Below are positions 33,901-44,680 of a stretch of 64,000 nt of DNA, piece by piece. A program made the position numbers and the translations under genes. The notes below the pieces were generated by a model. The model was not told the origin of the DNA, did not search any database, and saw nothing but the letters and a program-made list of their open reading frames with translations. Origin of the DNA: Flaccisagitta enflata. Taxonomy: Eukaryota; Chaetognatha; Sagittoidea; Aphragmophora. Numbering within the stretch: the first letter of the stretch is position 1; each line of letters begins with the position of its first letter. The stretch covers positions 106,206,001-106,270,000 of the forward strand of contig OZ231126.1 of NCBI GenBank assembly GCA_965153355.1, read 5' to 3'.

Positions 33901-34411
33901 CGAGAAATGATATTGTTGCCTAGAATTCCTGCATTGACAACATTGACGGTTGCTTGGGCATGGACTCTATTTGCTATATTACACAATACTGATCCATAGT
34001 CAAAGGGGTTTCTTTCTTGAAAGAAATCTCAAACAATGTTAGTATCCTTCCAATCACATGCAACACTGGAAGGACCAACATCTTTGTTCTGCTCTCCAGT
34101 TCTCAATTTAGTTGCTGTCAACTCTTTGACTGCATTTTGTACCTCAGCACAGACAGGCCTTGATAGGGTCCATTGATTTCTCTGTGTTTCAGTCATTCCA
34201 CTCCCATGGGTCAGACCCCAGAAGTTTTAAGATTCCTCATGAGGCATGTTTCTATGACATAATCACAGAAGAGACCGGCCCACTCACAGTCACTTCTTTG
34301 AACATTTAAACCATTGCAAAAGTGATAGTAGACATCTGGATGGCTGACTTGTGATTTGACCATCTCTTGCAAGTATATGAAAAGTGGAACAATATCCCTC
34401 ACTATACCCAA
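30930..34411 (-). pseudogene. Decayed Academ-type transposase: PIN/XPG-like nuclease and Cys-rich C-terminal finger
   Basis: Pieces in order on the minus strand. 34411-34210: HFCNGLNVQRSDCEWAGLF and DYVIETCLMRNLKTSG. 33986-33705: NVVNAGILGNNIISRMVGEEV, then NPKVLFQRLALAG. 31890-31489: a nuclease-like region with SSDADVLI, VLVGDDTDLIVCLLYH and HALLGCDST, an acidic pattern typical of XPG/PIN-like folds. It then frameshifts near 31490 to KGLFGMGKAAILKKV. Finally, around 31060-30965, comes CDCTTDC, YTCRKNGLKC and GHCQGTSC, a Cys-rich finger lacking one of its expected Cys. Many stops and at least three frameshifts make it inactive. The middle is interrupted by the MITE at 32346. Such proteins belong to Academ transposons that move by cut and paste. 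Confidence 0.6.
32346..32939. mobile_element. Palindromic MITE, 594 bp, TA target duplication
   Basis: Starts CAGTGGGGTTCGTGGAATAA and ends with its exact reverse complement. The arms are about 270-290 bases and closely similar over their whole length, including GTTGCTATGGAAACCAAAAT versus ATTTTGGTTTCCATGGCAAC. TA lies directly outside both ends (32344-32345, 32940-32941). The small loop includes CCTAGCAACGG-type repeats. No coding capacity. Tc1/mariner type by target site. Confidence 0.9.
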
Positions 34412-34693
34412 ACTGAAATAAATGGAAGAGGGCCTTGTGAACCCTCATGGACTAGTTAATACGCGCACCACTGCTAGTTTTCCATGAAACATAATCTAAA
34501 AAACATTCCTTCTCAATGTAACCCAAAAGCAAACCGCTTATGTAAAATGACTTAGGTAGTTGTAATGGCCTGATCCTGCAAAGAATGCAAGCATCTCCAG
34601 AACTGCCTGGAGATGGAGGGGCTAATTTCCCAATAGTTCTCCTCTTAGAAACAGAGGGTGGAGAAAGAATAAACAGACAGATTAACAGAGAAA

Positions 34694-34696
<3 letters not shown>

Positions 34697-34757
<61 letters not shown>
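34697..34757. repeat. (GA)n microsatellite
   Basis: About 29 GA units followed by GACA repeats. Confidence 0.95.
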
Positions 34758-34760
<3 letters not shown>

Positions 34761-35240
34761 AACAGAGACAGACAGACAGACTAACACAGGTGAAGAGAAC
34801 AGACAGACAAGCAGAAAAGAAAGCAATGACAGAGAGAGATATATAACATTTAGGAGCGCACAATTGTACAATTAGCCAAAAAAACGGAGAAGAGGAAGAG
34901 GAGGAGGAGGAGGAGGTGGTGGTGAAGAAGACCAAGGCTGATAGTGTTGAAAGGGGGTGGGAGAGGAAGTGGGAGAGACACCACATGATCTTTTTTATCA
35001 ATTTATTTGATTGATTGATTGATTGATCTTTATAGGAAATCACGTTTTTTGATAAAAAACAAAGGCCTTTGCAATCGATTTTTCATGACGTCAGAATATG
35101 AAAAAAATGACAAAATCCTTTGGGTAATAGTTGATTATCTGTTTGTACACATGATGAAGAGTAGAATTCTTCCAATGAACCTTTGTACGGAATTTCCCCC
35201 TTGTCAAAGTATTGATGTCTGTATATGTCTCTGCCTAATA

Positions 35241-38200
35241 AGGATATGGAGACAAACATGCAAGCTCATGGAGTGAGTGCTGCTGTCATGAAAGAAAAAG
35301 AATTATCTGAGCAAGCATTGACAGCAAAATTGGACAAAATCAACTCGATAGTAATCCAAAAATAGGAAAAGTTGCAAGAATTATCCAGCAAGCTGAGAAC
35401 ATCCCAAACAAGGCAGGAAAGAGATCAAAAGAAAATAAAAGATGTGGAAGCATCTATCACAGCAGCGCAAGCTGAAATAAGCAAGCTCAAAGAGCAAGCT
35501 AAAAATGACAAAAGATTGATCAAAGAAAAAGAGATGACGATTCAAATGAACACAAATGAAACAAATGTGGCAATCACAGAATTTGAACACAGACTGAAAA
35601 CAGAAATGGAGGGAAATGTTAAAGCAATAGCAGAGCTTGAAAAACAATTAAAAACTCTGCAAGAGCAGATTAAGGCCAATGAGAAAACAAGTCAAGAGAA
35701 AGTCGATCTGCTCAGAGCAAATCTCTTGAAAAATGAGAACGAGAATAGAAATCTGAAAGACTCACTTGAGCTAGAGCGCGAGAAACATACATTAGAGTTG
35801 ACCGAACAGGCCAAAATGCTGATTTACAGAACAAACAAGCAGCCAAAGTATTAGAATGCCAAAAGCAATCAAAAACCCATGACAAAATGATGAAAGACTA
35901 TGAGAAAACTACAACAGAACTGAAAGAAAAGTTCAAGATTCTTGATAAAGATAAGGAAGAAGCCATCAAGAATCAGAAAGCAGCTAACAATGAATTAGCT
36001 CTAAACAAGAAAGAGCTAGAAAAGGCTAAAGCTGATGCGGATACGTTCAGAAAAAGACATGAAAAAAACAAAGAGAGTTATGAAACTCAATTGAAAAATT
36101 GGAGCAATGAGCGCGCAGACAAGAATCAAAAGTTGGAAAACACAAAAAGAGAGAGAGACATGGCTAAAAGAGATCTAGACGCAACTAGAAAAGAATTAAA
36201 CACAGCCAAGAACAATGTAGACCAGCTGCAACAAAGTATCAACGCCCTAATGGAAGCAGGACAGGGTAACTTAGAAATGAATGAAGGGCTGAAAAGACTA
36301 GTTGCAGAGCTGAAAGCTGAACGTGACGAAGCACAAGCCAAAGCATTCACAGAAGAGAGCCAACATAAATTTTATAAAGATCAATATGCTGCACAGACAG
36401 CTGAAATAGCCGATGTGAAAGCACGATTAGCTGATGTGGCCCAGACCACATCCGAGAAATTGGAAGAAAATGACAGATTAAAGGTATATCGCATCAGATG
36501 GGCAGAACAACAAAAAGAGCTGGCTGAGCATAAATCCGCCACAGAAGCTGCAGAAGAAATGGTCACTGAACTCGAGGTGCAATTGACAAAACTGCATCAG
36601 CGCCATGATGACGCAAAGAAAGAATTGGATGATAAGAAGATAGAATGCACAACAGCAAAGGAGGCAATAGAGTCTCTAAAGATGCAAATAAAGGCCATAG
36701 AATTAGAGAAAGATGCAGCTGTGCAAAAATATAATCAAAACAAAAACAGCGCCAACGAGTTAAATGAATCCATCAAATTAATAAACGAAATGAGACGCGA
36801 CATAGCCAAATTAAGGCAAAAGTTGCGAGATGGTGAAACAGCCCAGGAAGAAGAGATAGACAAGACCAAAATCAAGGAAAGGCTGATACACCACATTCAC
36901 AAAAGATTAATAGCAATGGAACAAATGACAAATAGAGAATGCTTTTTAATGAAAGACCTGAAAAAGCTCTTGAAAACGGTCATTGTCATGTGCGAGGCAC
37001 GAGCTATTAATTATTCAGATGAAATCAGTCCGTTGGAAGAGTCAGAGGATTCAAATGAGGAGGCTGAATTGTCTAGGAGCGATACCGTAGCCGTCACAAG
37101 TCGCCACGATGATGACGCAACTCATGAGAAAACAAAGCCACATACGAATGAACCAAGCAACACAACTGAGCAGAATGAAACAAACGTCAGTAGCAATGAT
37201 GATGGCACTGACAGGTATGTGAGCGATATTGATGACGATACAGTTGATCAAAGCCATACACATTCCACTGAACATAATGAATCCAAAGGTGAAAGGGCAC
37301 AAGATCCTTATGGGTTAAAACTGAATAGTGAAGATGAATGGCCAATCAATGAAATGAGCTTGCAAAAACAAAACACCATGAGTGAGAGAAACAAAAACAA
37401 AGGCGAAAACCAAGCTCATTCCTCTTGCATTCCCACACACACTCACACAATACCCGATGATAGATTGTCATATCATGTAGATGACAATGATGATTTTATG
37501 CAAGAGATCACTCACAAAGACAATGACAACAAAGAGTCACTTAAAATGAAGAGAAAATTAAAAGATAGAGCCAAAGAGAGCAGAAAGAGTGTTTCTGAAG
37601 AAAGAACTATAAACTCAAATTCATCTAGCAACGATGAGAGCGAGAAAAACAGCAAAAAGAAACACTCAAAGAAATCTAAGAAAAGTTCAAGAGATATTAG
37701 TAAAGAAACTGAGAAGCTGAATGATCTGTCGCTCACCTCAAATCCGTCTAAGGGCGGAGCGAAGGGAAGTGAGCAAGAATCCGTGAGATCCAAGAAACAT
37801 TCCGGACAAAGTGAGCAGTCCGATCGGTCCAAATATGATAACGAACAAAGTGAGCATAGATCCAATCGTTCCAAGCCGAAGAATGATGAAAATGAGCGAG
37901 CGTCCGCTAAATCCGGTCGCCGCCGTAGACAGTCATCGGGGGACGATAGAGAAGTAAAGAGTAATGAGGCTGAACCAGCAAGCAGCTTGGTACCAAGTCA
38001 GCCTGTCATGAAAGGAAAAACGATACATCGCATTATAAAATTAGCGAGTGAATCGGAGAATGAGAATTAAAACAATGCGAATGATCCATTACCACCTGAT
38101 ACATCTAGAATGACCAGAAATGAAAAGAATGAACACAACAAAACTAGTAAAAAGAGAGCAAAAGAAGGAAAGAGGAAAATGAATGACAGATAATCATCAT

Positions 38201-39456
38201 CACAAGATTCACAAGATAGTATGAGAAACATAAATCTAGAAATGTCACAAAACATGATTTCATATCCAATATTCCATCCATACATGCAAAATATGAATCA
38301 AACTATGAATCACCCATCTAATCATAACCCAATGATGCATAGTATGAATATGGGACCAAATTGGCAAGGTGGCCAACAAATCCCATTTGGCTGGCAAATC
38401 CCACATACTTCTGGCATGAATCCAAATTATCAAAATTACAATCATGAAATGTCAGGAAGACAGAGCCAAATGAGCTCACGCAGCCATAACACAATCATGC
38501 CATCTAGCTCAAGAGATACATCAAAAGATTCACAATACAGTAATACTCACCTGAGCGCAACAGGTAGACACGAAGGTTCCATCCGTTCAAGGAAAAACAC
38601 TTATGATAGCGCCGCGGATCTGAGTAATCCCGCCGCGAACGATGATGACAACAGCAGCTACGCAGCCGGAAGCAAGACGGTTGACGCTGTGAGTTCAAAA
38701 TCCACAATCCCACCAAAACAGCATGAAGAGCGTAACGGTGACACACCGAGTAGCCGGTCCTTGAGCCTTAAAGGATTAAAGATAGTTGAAAATAAGCATG
38801 AGAAAAATGACAGTAAGTCTAAATCAAAACACAAATCAAAAAGCTCATGCAAGGAGGGATCAAACCAGCCGAAAAGCAGGGATGATTCTCCTGAGGATGA
38901 TAAGGCAAGAAGAAAAGATCAAAAAGGCAATCATGAAAGAGTGGGAACCCAAAAACAAGAGCTGAAAACAAACAATACAGGCCAAAGGGAGCAAACATCC
39001 AAATCTGACAATCAGAGGCCAAACACAAGAAAAGTGAAAGCTGATATACATCCGCAGAGAAAAGAAACAGATTATCAAGAGTTTGATTTATCAAACCCAT
39101 CCATACCATCAGACAGCAACACCTCATCAGACTCGGATGACTCCCATACAACATCAGACACGAATGATAGCTCTGAAACAGGCAGCGAAACCGAAAGTAC
39201 CACAAGCGAAACCGGCAGTAGCAAAACAGAGGAAAGCGAATATTCTAGTAGTGAATCAGATGATAGTGAAACAAGCAGCGAAAGTACAAGTGACACCAGC
39301 AGCAGTGACTCAGATGATGTGGAGAGCAAACACAACAGACCACTCATCAAGAATCAATCCATAAAATCCATATCCCATCCAGTGTATCAACAAACAAGAA
39401 AAACAGACAATCCAAACAATACACAGCCGCACCATCAACCCGAGAGGTTAATGTAA
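35241..39456 (+). pseudogene. Element B Gag extension, coiled-coil and Ser/Asp-rich part
   Basis: Resumes the Gag frame right after the Academ-like element. Codons to about 36880 form an exceptionally long Lys/Glu/Gln coiled coil (several hundred residues). It is followed by an acidic and Ser/Lys-rich disordered region (37030-38070), a Met/Asn/His-rich patch (38240-38470: MNMGPNWQGGQQIPFGW), and a Ser/Asp/Glu/Thr-rich tail with SSESDDSETSSEST-like runs (39100-39330). The frame is broken by TAG at 35365, a frameshift near 35860, and TAA at 38068 and 38191, but otherwise stays open for over 4 kb. A fibrous or scaffold role is an inference from composition only. No enzyme motif is present. Confidence 0.65.
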
Positions 39457-39542
39457 GACAGATCACTTGTGCACCTGCAACCAAAGATAAACACAAATCC
39501 ACTAGTAAAAAGAAAAAGTCAATAAAACCTAAGAGGTCACTA

Positions 39543-40514
39543 ACTATGGCAAAAAAAAAACCGAACAACTTTTGAGAGAGCAAAAAAGTATGAAGATGTT
39601 GACCAATTTGCATAAAATTTTCAGTGAATGATAACCATGATATGGACTATGTCTGGTTCAAATTTCATCAAAATCCGTTGAAAACTTTAGCCATTATCAC
39701 GTTTTTACTGAAGTCACTTCTTTTTTGGACTGCCAGAGATGATGTTAATCCTAAATCAAAATAATACCATTTTTAGTAAAATTGGCATTGTGCAAAAAGT
39801 TTTGGGAGTTTTGTCATGATTTTTGAACTGAAGTCTGATGGTAATATTTACTAATACTAGGCAAAATTCGCATCTACTCAGATAAAGTCTAGTGGGGTAG
39901 ATATTGGTTGATTGTAAGCTTGCTCAGGATAAGAAACATTCTGCTACCTGTTAGAATATTTTTGCAATATGGGGGACTAAAAATGCTTCAATATTCACAA
40001 AAATTTTACTGGAGATGAATCATATGTACAAAAGTTTCCAGTTAAAAAATCATGATAATTGGTAAAAAACTCTGGCCTTAGCATCGATTTATATTTCAGA
40101 TTTCATCTTCATTTAATTCATTCTAAAAACCACAAAAAAAGTTTTAGAAAACTTGCTGTTTCTGCTAAAATAATCGGAGTTTTGTTATGAAATTTTTATC
40201 ACAGCTTGCTAACAATGTGGTCTACTTCCACTTCAAATTTCATCAAAATTGGACTAGATTTAGTATGTTTTTTTTAAGTTTGTTTATTCATTCTTGGTAG
40301 ATTCTTATGTGCGTACATTGAATTTCTTATCTTCTGACAAGCACTTTTAAAAACTCTATAATTCTCAAATTATTTAGAGCAGGTCATTGATTTTTTCAGT
40401 GATGCTTAATGATACTAAAAAGTAACTTCAGTAAAAATTTCAGCACACTGGGTGAATTTTCAAAGGATTTATGAGCAAAAGAAGTAACTGTTCGGTTTTT
40501 TTTTTTGCCATAGT
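39543..40514. mobile_element. MITE, 972 bp, TA target duplication, inserted in Gag
   Basis: Ends ACTATGGCAAAAAAAAAACC and the reverse complement of ACTATGGCAAAAAAAAAAAA, with the inverted match reaching CCGAACA. TA lies outside each end (39541-39542, 40515-40516). Interior is AT-rich with no ORF. A diverged relative is at 48398-48950. Confidence 0.75.
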
Positions 40515-40516
40515 TA

Positions 40517-42108
40517 CGCAACCCAGATGATAAAGACAAAGACAAAGATAAAGATAAAGATAATGGATTAGTATACTCCAGTGAACATGAAGAAATAGAC
40601 CCAAGTAACAAGGCAGCAGACCCAAAATTACCCAAAAGAAGGGGTAGAAAGCCCAATCCCGAGACCATAATAATAAGGAACAATGAAACAGAAATGAAAG
40701 CAGACGAAGTTTTTCCACGAATGGAAGAACCTCCAGAAAGCAAAGTATTGGTGCATAAGACAGATTTAGACATCTGTGGTGGATCAACAGATATGCCACA
40801 TACCGTTATTTAATGAAGGTGGGTGAGAAAATCAATTTCAAAACTCCAAAAGGAAAGGATGAGATTCTACACTTCAAAAAGATGATAAGAGAATTCATCC
40901 ACATCATGAAATTGGCAGGCAATGACAAAATAAGAATGTATACTATCATAGCAGTTTTCAACACCATGGCAGAAGGCTACAACCATACACTAGAAGGCAT
41001 GCTAAAACTCACTTGCACATTTCACTCATTCAGACATTTCAATGAGATCTTCATCACCACCCAGTGGCCAAACATTTACCAGCATACCTTGTTGGTGGCC
41101 AGGTGGCACTGTCAGCTCCCGTCAGACTCCATAGAGACGTATTATGAAAAACATGTCCCAGTCCATTCCAAATTGGACAGACCGATCAACGAGTCGGTCG
41201 AAGCATTTGTAGATGGAATCCACAACGATGAGCTGAGAGAAAAAGTGAGATACCATGATTACGGCGAAGAAAGAACACTTGCAGACGTAAGAGAATATGC
41301 AAGCAAAATGGCTCAAAATCTGAAAATGGAAGCGGCAAGAAGAAAAGAAATTGCAAGTAGAAGCCGTGGCAACCAACAATTTAATAACAGCAACAACAGA
41401 CGAGGCTTTGGAAGATACAACAGAAATAACTTCCAAAGCAGATCAATGAGTAACACAAGAAATAATGGATCATTCGGTAGAGGTCAATCAAGAAATTTCC
41501 GAAGCCGCGCAAGAGGCAGAGAACAAATATTTAGAGGCCAAGGCCAAAGATCTGTAGCCTCGGCCAATCGGACTCAATTCGGCAGATCGAGATCAATGAG
41601 CCGAAACAGATCATCCAGCTATGGATCAAAAAGATTCTCGAGATCAAGAAGTGGATCTAGGGCAGGGTCACGATCAAGCTCAAGATTCAGCTCAAGATCA
41701 CGAGGCAGCTCGAAATCGAGACCCAGCTCTTGATCACGCTACTCATCTAGATCAAGAAGCAACTCCAGCCAAAGATCAGGAAAAACTGTAAGATTCCAAA
41801 ACAGAGGTTGTGGCAGGGGCAGAGGAGTTGCTGCTATAAATGATGGCAGATCAGATAGAAATTATGGCCCATCTAAAGAAGAATCCACAAGAAAGAAAAT
41901 GAAAGAATTTGGGCGTAATGGTTGCACAGGATGCCTTTCTAGAGAGCATGTCTTTGACAGATTTAAATCATGCGACAGTACTTGTCCGTTCTGTGAGAAA
42001 GAGTTTGATGAAAATGAAAATAGACACTATGCATTCAACTGTAACAAACGCCCAGAAGAGCGGCAAGAATGCTTGCAAATCCTCAGCGAGCATGCTAGCA
42101 AGAGATGA
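40517..42108 (+). pseudogene. gag: Element B Gag core: linker, capsid-like domain, RS-rich region, two-part Cys/His module
   Basis: From 40517 a Lys/Asp repeat and PKLPKRRGRKPNPET linker lead to a frameshift at about 40810. The capsid-like domain follows (FHSFRHFNEIF, QWPNIYQH, SIETYYEKH, VRYHDYGEERTLADVREYASKMAQNL), matching element A. Codons 41330-41800 are Arg/Ser-rich (RSRSMSRNRSSS), recalling SR proteins, with an in-frame TGA at 41731. The end carries CTGC-X4-H, then C-X3-CPFC and RHYAFNC (CX2CX4HX7CX3CX2CX10HX4C), the same layout as element A. The frame ends in TGA at 42106 and stays open after it into the protease. Gag packages RNA and builds the particle. Confidence 0.75.
42106..42108 (+). 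other. Candidate UGA readthrough codon between Gag and protease (element B)
   Basis: TGA followed by CAA, three codons after HAS and directly after KR, with the frame open for 101 codons beyond it into the protease. The position equals that of the TGA in element A. Confidence 0.5.
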
Positions 42109-42411
42109 CAAGCTGCAAGCAAAATTACAGGACAGATCCAAAAGGAAACAGAAACGGACACGAAACGGAAAACGATAACAATCAATGCAATAGATGATTT
42201 ATCAGGGAAATATTATGTGAGTGGATATGTGGAGGGAAGAATACTGTGTGCTTTTATTGATACAACAGCAGACTTAAGCCTTATTCCACACTCATGGAAA
42301 AGATATGGTAAAACCACCAGACTAAGAAAGAATATCAAAATAAGATCATTTGATGGCAAATCAAAACAGATTTTAAGAAAAAACTGTATCATTGAAAATA
42401 AATTTTGGTAA
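42109..42411 (+). CDS. Element B aspartic protease, altered active site
   Basis: In frame with Gag. DLSGKYYVSGYVEGRILCAF is followed by IDTTADLSL. The retropepsin signature should read D-T/S-G-A; here the Gly is replaced by Thr, so catalysis is doubtful. The frame stops at 42409 (TAA). The second half (TKAPIIGVDLLRDPKL) continues in another frame in the next ORF. Confidence 0.65.
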   Translation, partial: QAASKITGQIQKETETDTKRKTITINAIDDLSGKYYVSGYVEGRILCAFIDTTADLSLIPHSWKRYGKTTRLRKNIKIRSFDGKSKQILRKNCIIENKFW

Positions 42412-44680
42412 CTTGAAATTCTATCTATGCAAAACTAAAGCACCAATAATAGGCGTAGACCTATTAAGAGACCCAAAATTACATTTATCAATCAATACCA
42501 AAAATGAAAAGTTCTATATTGATCAGAGATCAATGAAAACTGCAAACAATGAAATCACATCAGATAAATACTTGCATAGCAGAATTGACCAAGCAAAAAC
42601 TAACAATGAGATCCGTAGTGATAACACACGGATAAATTGGATAAGGTCAAAGCAAGATTGCATATTAAAACCAAACAGCACAACAGACATCATAAGAAGA
42701 TGTGAGCTCAGACCAACAAAACATGAAAAGCAATCATTGTTATCACTATATGACAATGACAACGATGACATATACATCCCATCAATGATAGTGTGGTCAC
42801 CAGAGAAAGAAATTGTTATAACAATCGAGAACAAAACAGACCAAAAGCTGTTATTGAAAAATGGAACACCACTCAGTGAATTAAAACCATGTACTGACAC
42901 CATAAACCACAGATCTTTCATGGCATTTGACTACCATGACATACAAGAAGCATTCAGACAAATAAGAAATGAAAATGCAGAGATAAAGAATGCTCCCAAA
43001 GTTGAAAAAGGCGCCAAATCAAAAACACACTATGTGAATGAGTGCACTATCAAATCACTAGTCGACAAACATTCATACACAAAAAGAGTGCATTCAGAAA
43101 ATAATCCTACCTGTAGGTTAATGAATAGCGCAGCGATTGAAGTCGGCAGCCAAAGTAGCGCCAAAAAAGCCAAAGGAGGTTGGATTGACGCCTCCGGCTC
43201 CAATGATTCCCACGCGCTGAAAGCGTTTTGGGCGTGCGACCGCGTGGAAGACCAAATGAATGAGAATACCGCGCACAAATATTCACTAAGAAGTGAACGC
43301 GGAGATGAAATTGTTCCAATCGCAGGTACCGAACAATCAGGCATGCCTGTAAATGAAAAGAATCCGGATAAAGTCAATCAATACAGTGATTATCGCCTAT
43401 CAGGGGGCGAAAAAGCTAGCAATGTTGTCAAAAATGACAACGACAGGCGCCGCCGGGGTCGACCTGAAAGGCAAAAGAAAGGGCGCCCAGCAGATATATC
43501 TATGAATGAAAATGCCTCTGAAGGTCAAACAGACGGTCTCATAGCCCGCAAAGAACCTATAAAGGAGAGCATTAGTGAATACAGTAAAAACCTCGAGGAA
43601 CAGGAATGCGATGATCATAATACCCAAAAACCACCAGCGTTACCTGAAAATGAAGAACCGATGAGATTATCAGAATTAATCGGAATGAATAAAGTGCCAT
43701 CAGAGACACTTACCAAATGTTACAAAGATGGCATTACCATAGATCTTGATCTAAATGTGAATGAACCTGACATTGATATAGATGAATCACCAATCAATGT
43801 CGATTATGAAAGAACACGAGGTCAAGATTTCAAATATTGGCCCAATAAACATGAATATTTGAAGCAATTTGACCTAACATCAGTTGAAGGCAAGGATAGG
43901 GAAAAATTGATCAAGATTTTACTAGATTTCAATCACATTTTCTTCAATGAAGACAGACCTGACCAATTCTTTAAAGGCGTAGAGATGAAGCCAATAAAGA
44001 TCAAATTGAAGGAAAACGCTCCACCATTAAAGAAAGAAGGACCAAGACACATCAGCTCCTCCAAACTACCATACTTAAAAGCTCACCTGAAGCAGATGTT
44101 GGAGAGAGGAATTATCGAGGAGATGACTGATGACGTCGATTGTCACATGTCGCCAATTCATGTCGTCCTTGAAAGTCGATTTTACAGCAGCCTAAAGAGA
44201 AATGTAATGAAATCTAGATTCTGTCTTGACAATCATGTCTTAAACAATATCCTAGCTGATGTACAATTTTGCTTGCCTCTGGCAGATGAATTCAGGAGAG
44301 AGGTGGCCAAGGATGGCTACACTACTTTCAGCAACTTTGACGCTTCCCAAATGTTCTACCAGTTCAAAATAGACCCGGAAAGCGTCAGAAAAAACTTTGG
44401 ATTTTACGCCCTAGGTAGAGTTTACCTACTAAATAGATTGGCTATGGGCCTAAAAACAAGCATCAGCTATGTCCAAAGATTTATGGACAAATGTTTCAGG
44501 TCACACAAAAACTGTCTTCCATTTGTTGATGACCTCAGCATCCGGTCAAAAACCATAAATACACACTTAAACATCGATCTCCCACTAGCACTGGCTATCT
44601 GTAGTAAATACAATATACTACTTAACCCTAAGAAGCCTCCCTGGACCATGTCCCTAAGGACGTGGCCAGGATGGTCCTAA
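42392..44680 (+). pseudogene. pol: Element B protease end, long linker and reverse transcriptase (truncated)
   Basis: The first 35 codons finish the protease (GVDLLRDPKLHLSI). A linker of about 440 residues follows, with Lys/Arg/Asn-rich low complexity and RRRGRPERQKKGRP, an AT-hook-like patch. The RT follows: YWPNKHEYLKQFDLTSV, PDQFFKGVE, motif A FSNFDASQMFYQF, LAMGLKTSISYVQRFMD and the catalytic FVDD at 44522-44533. Right after ILLNPKK the sequence jumps to the late RNase H region. RT thumb and most of RNase H, about 250 residues as judged from element A, are deleted. This copy cannot be autonomous. Confidence 0.85.

Larger units (their letters stand above)
30115..35237 (-). mobile_element. 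Academ-like DNA transposon, 5.1 kb, 3-bp target duplication
   Basis: Terminal inverted repeats: TAGGCAGAGATATGTA on the left versus TAGGCAGAGACATATACA (reverse complement of the right end), plus a subterminal pair GGGGGAAATTCCATACAAA versus GGGGGAAATTCCGTACAAA. ATA is duplicated at 30112-30114 and 35238-35240. Removing the element and one ATA makes the flanking Gag coding sequence continuous in frame, which fixes both boundaries. The cargo is a decayed minus-strand gene with an XPG/PIN-like nuclease region and a Cys-rich C-terminus. That combination and the 3-base duplication point to the Academ superfamily. It also holds a MITE, a hairpin-ended element fragment and a GA microsatellite. Confidence 0.65.
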
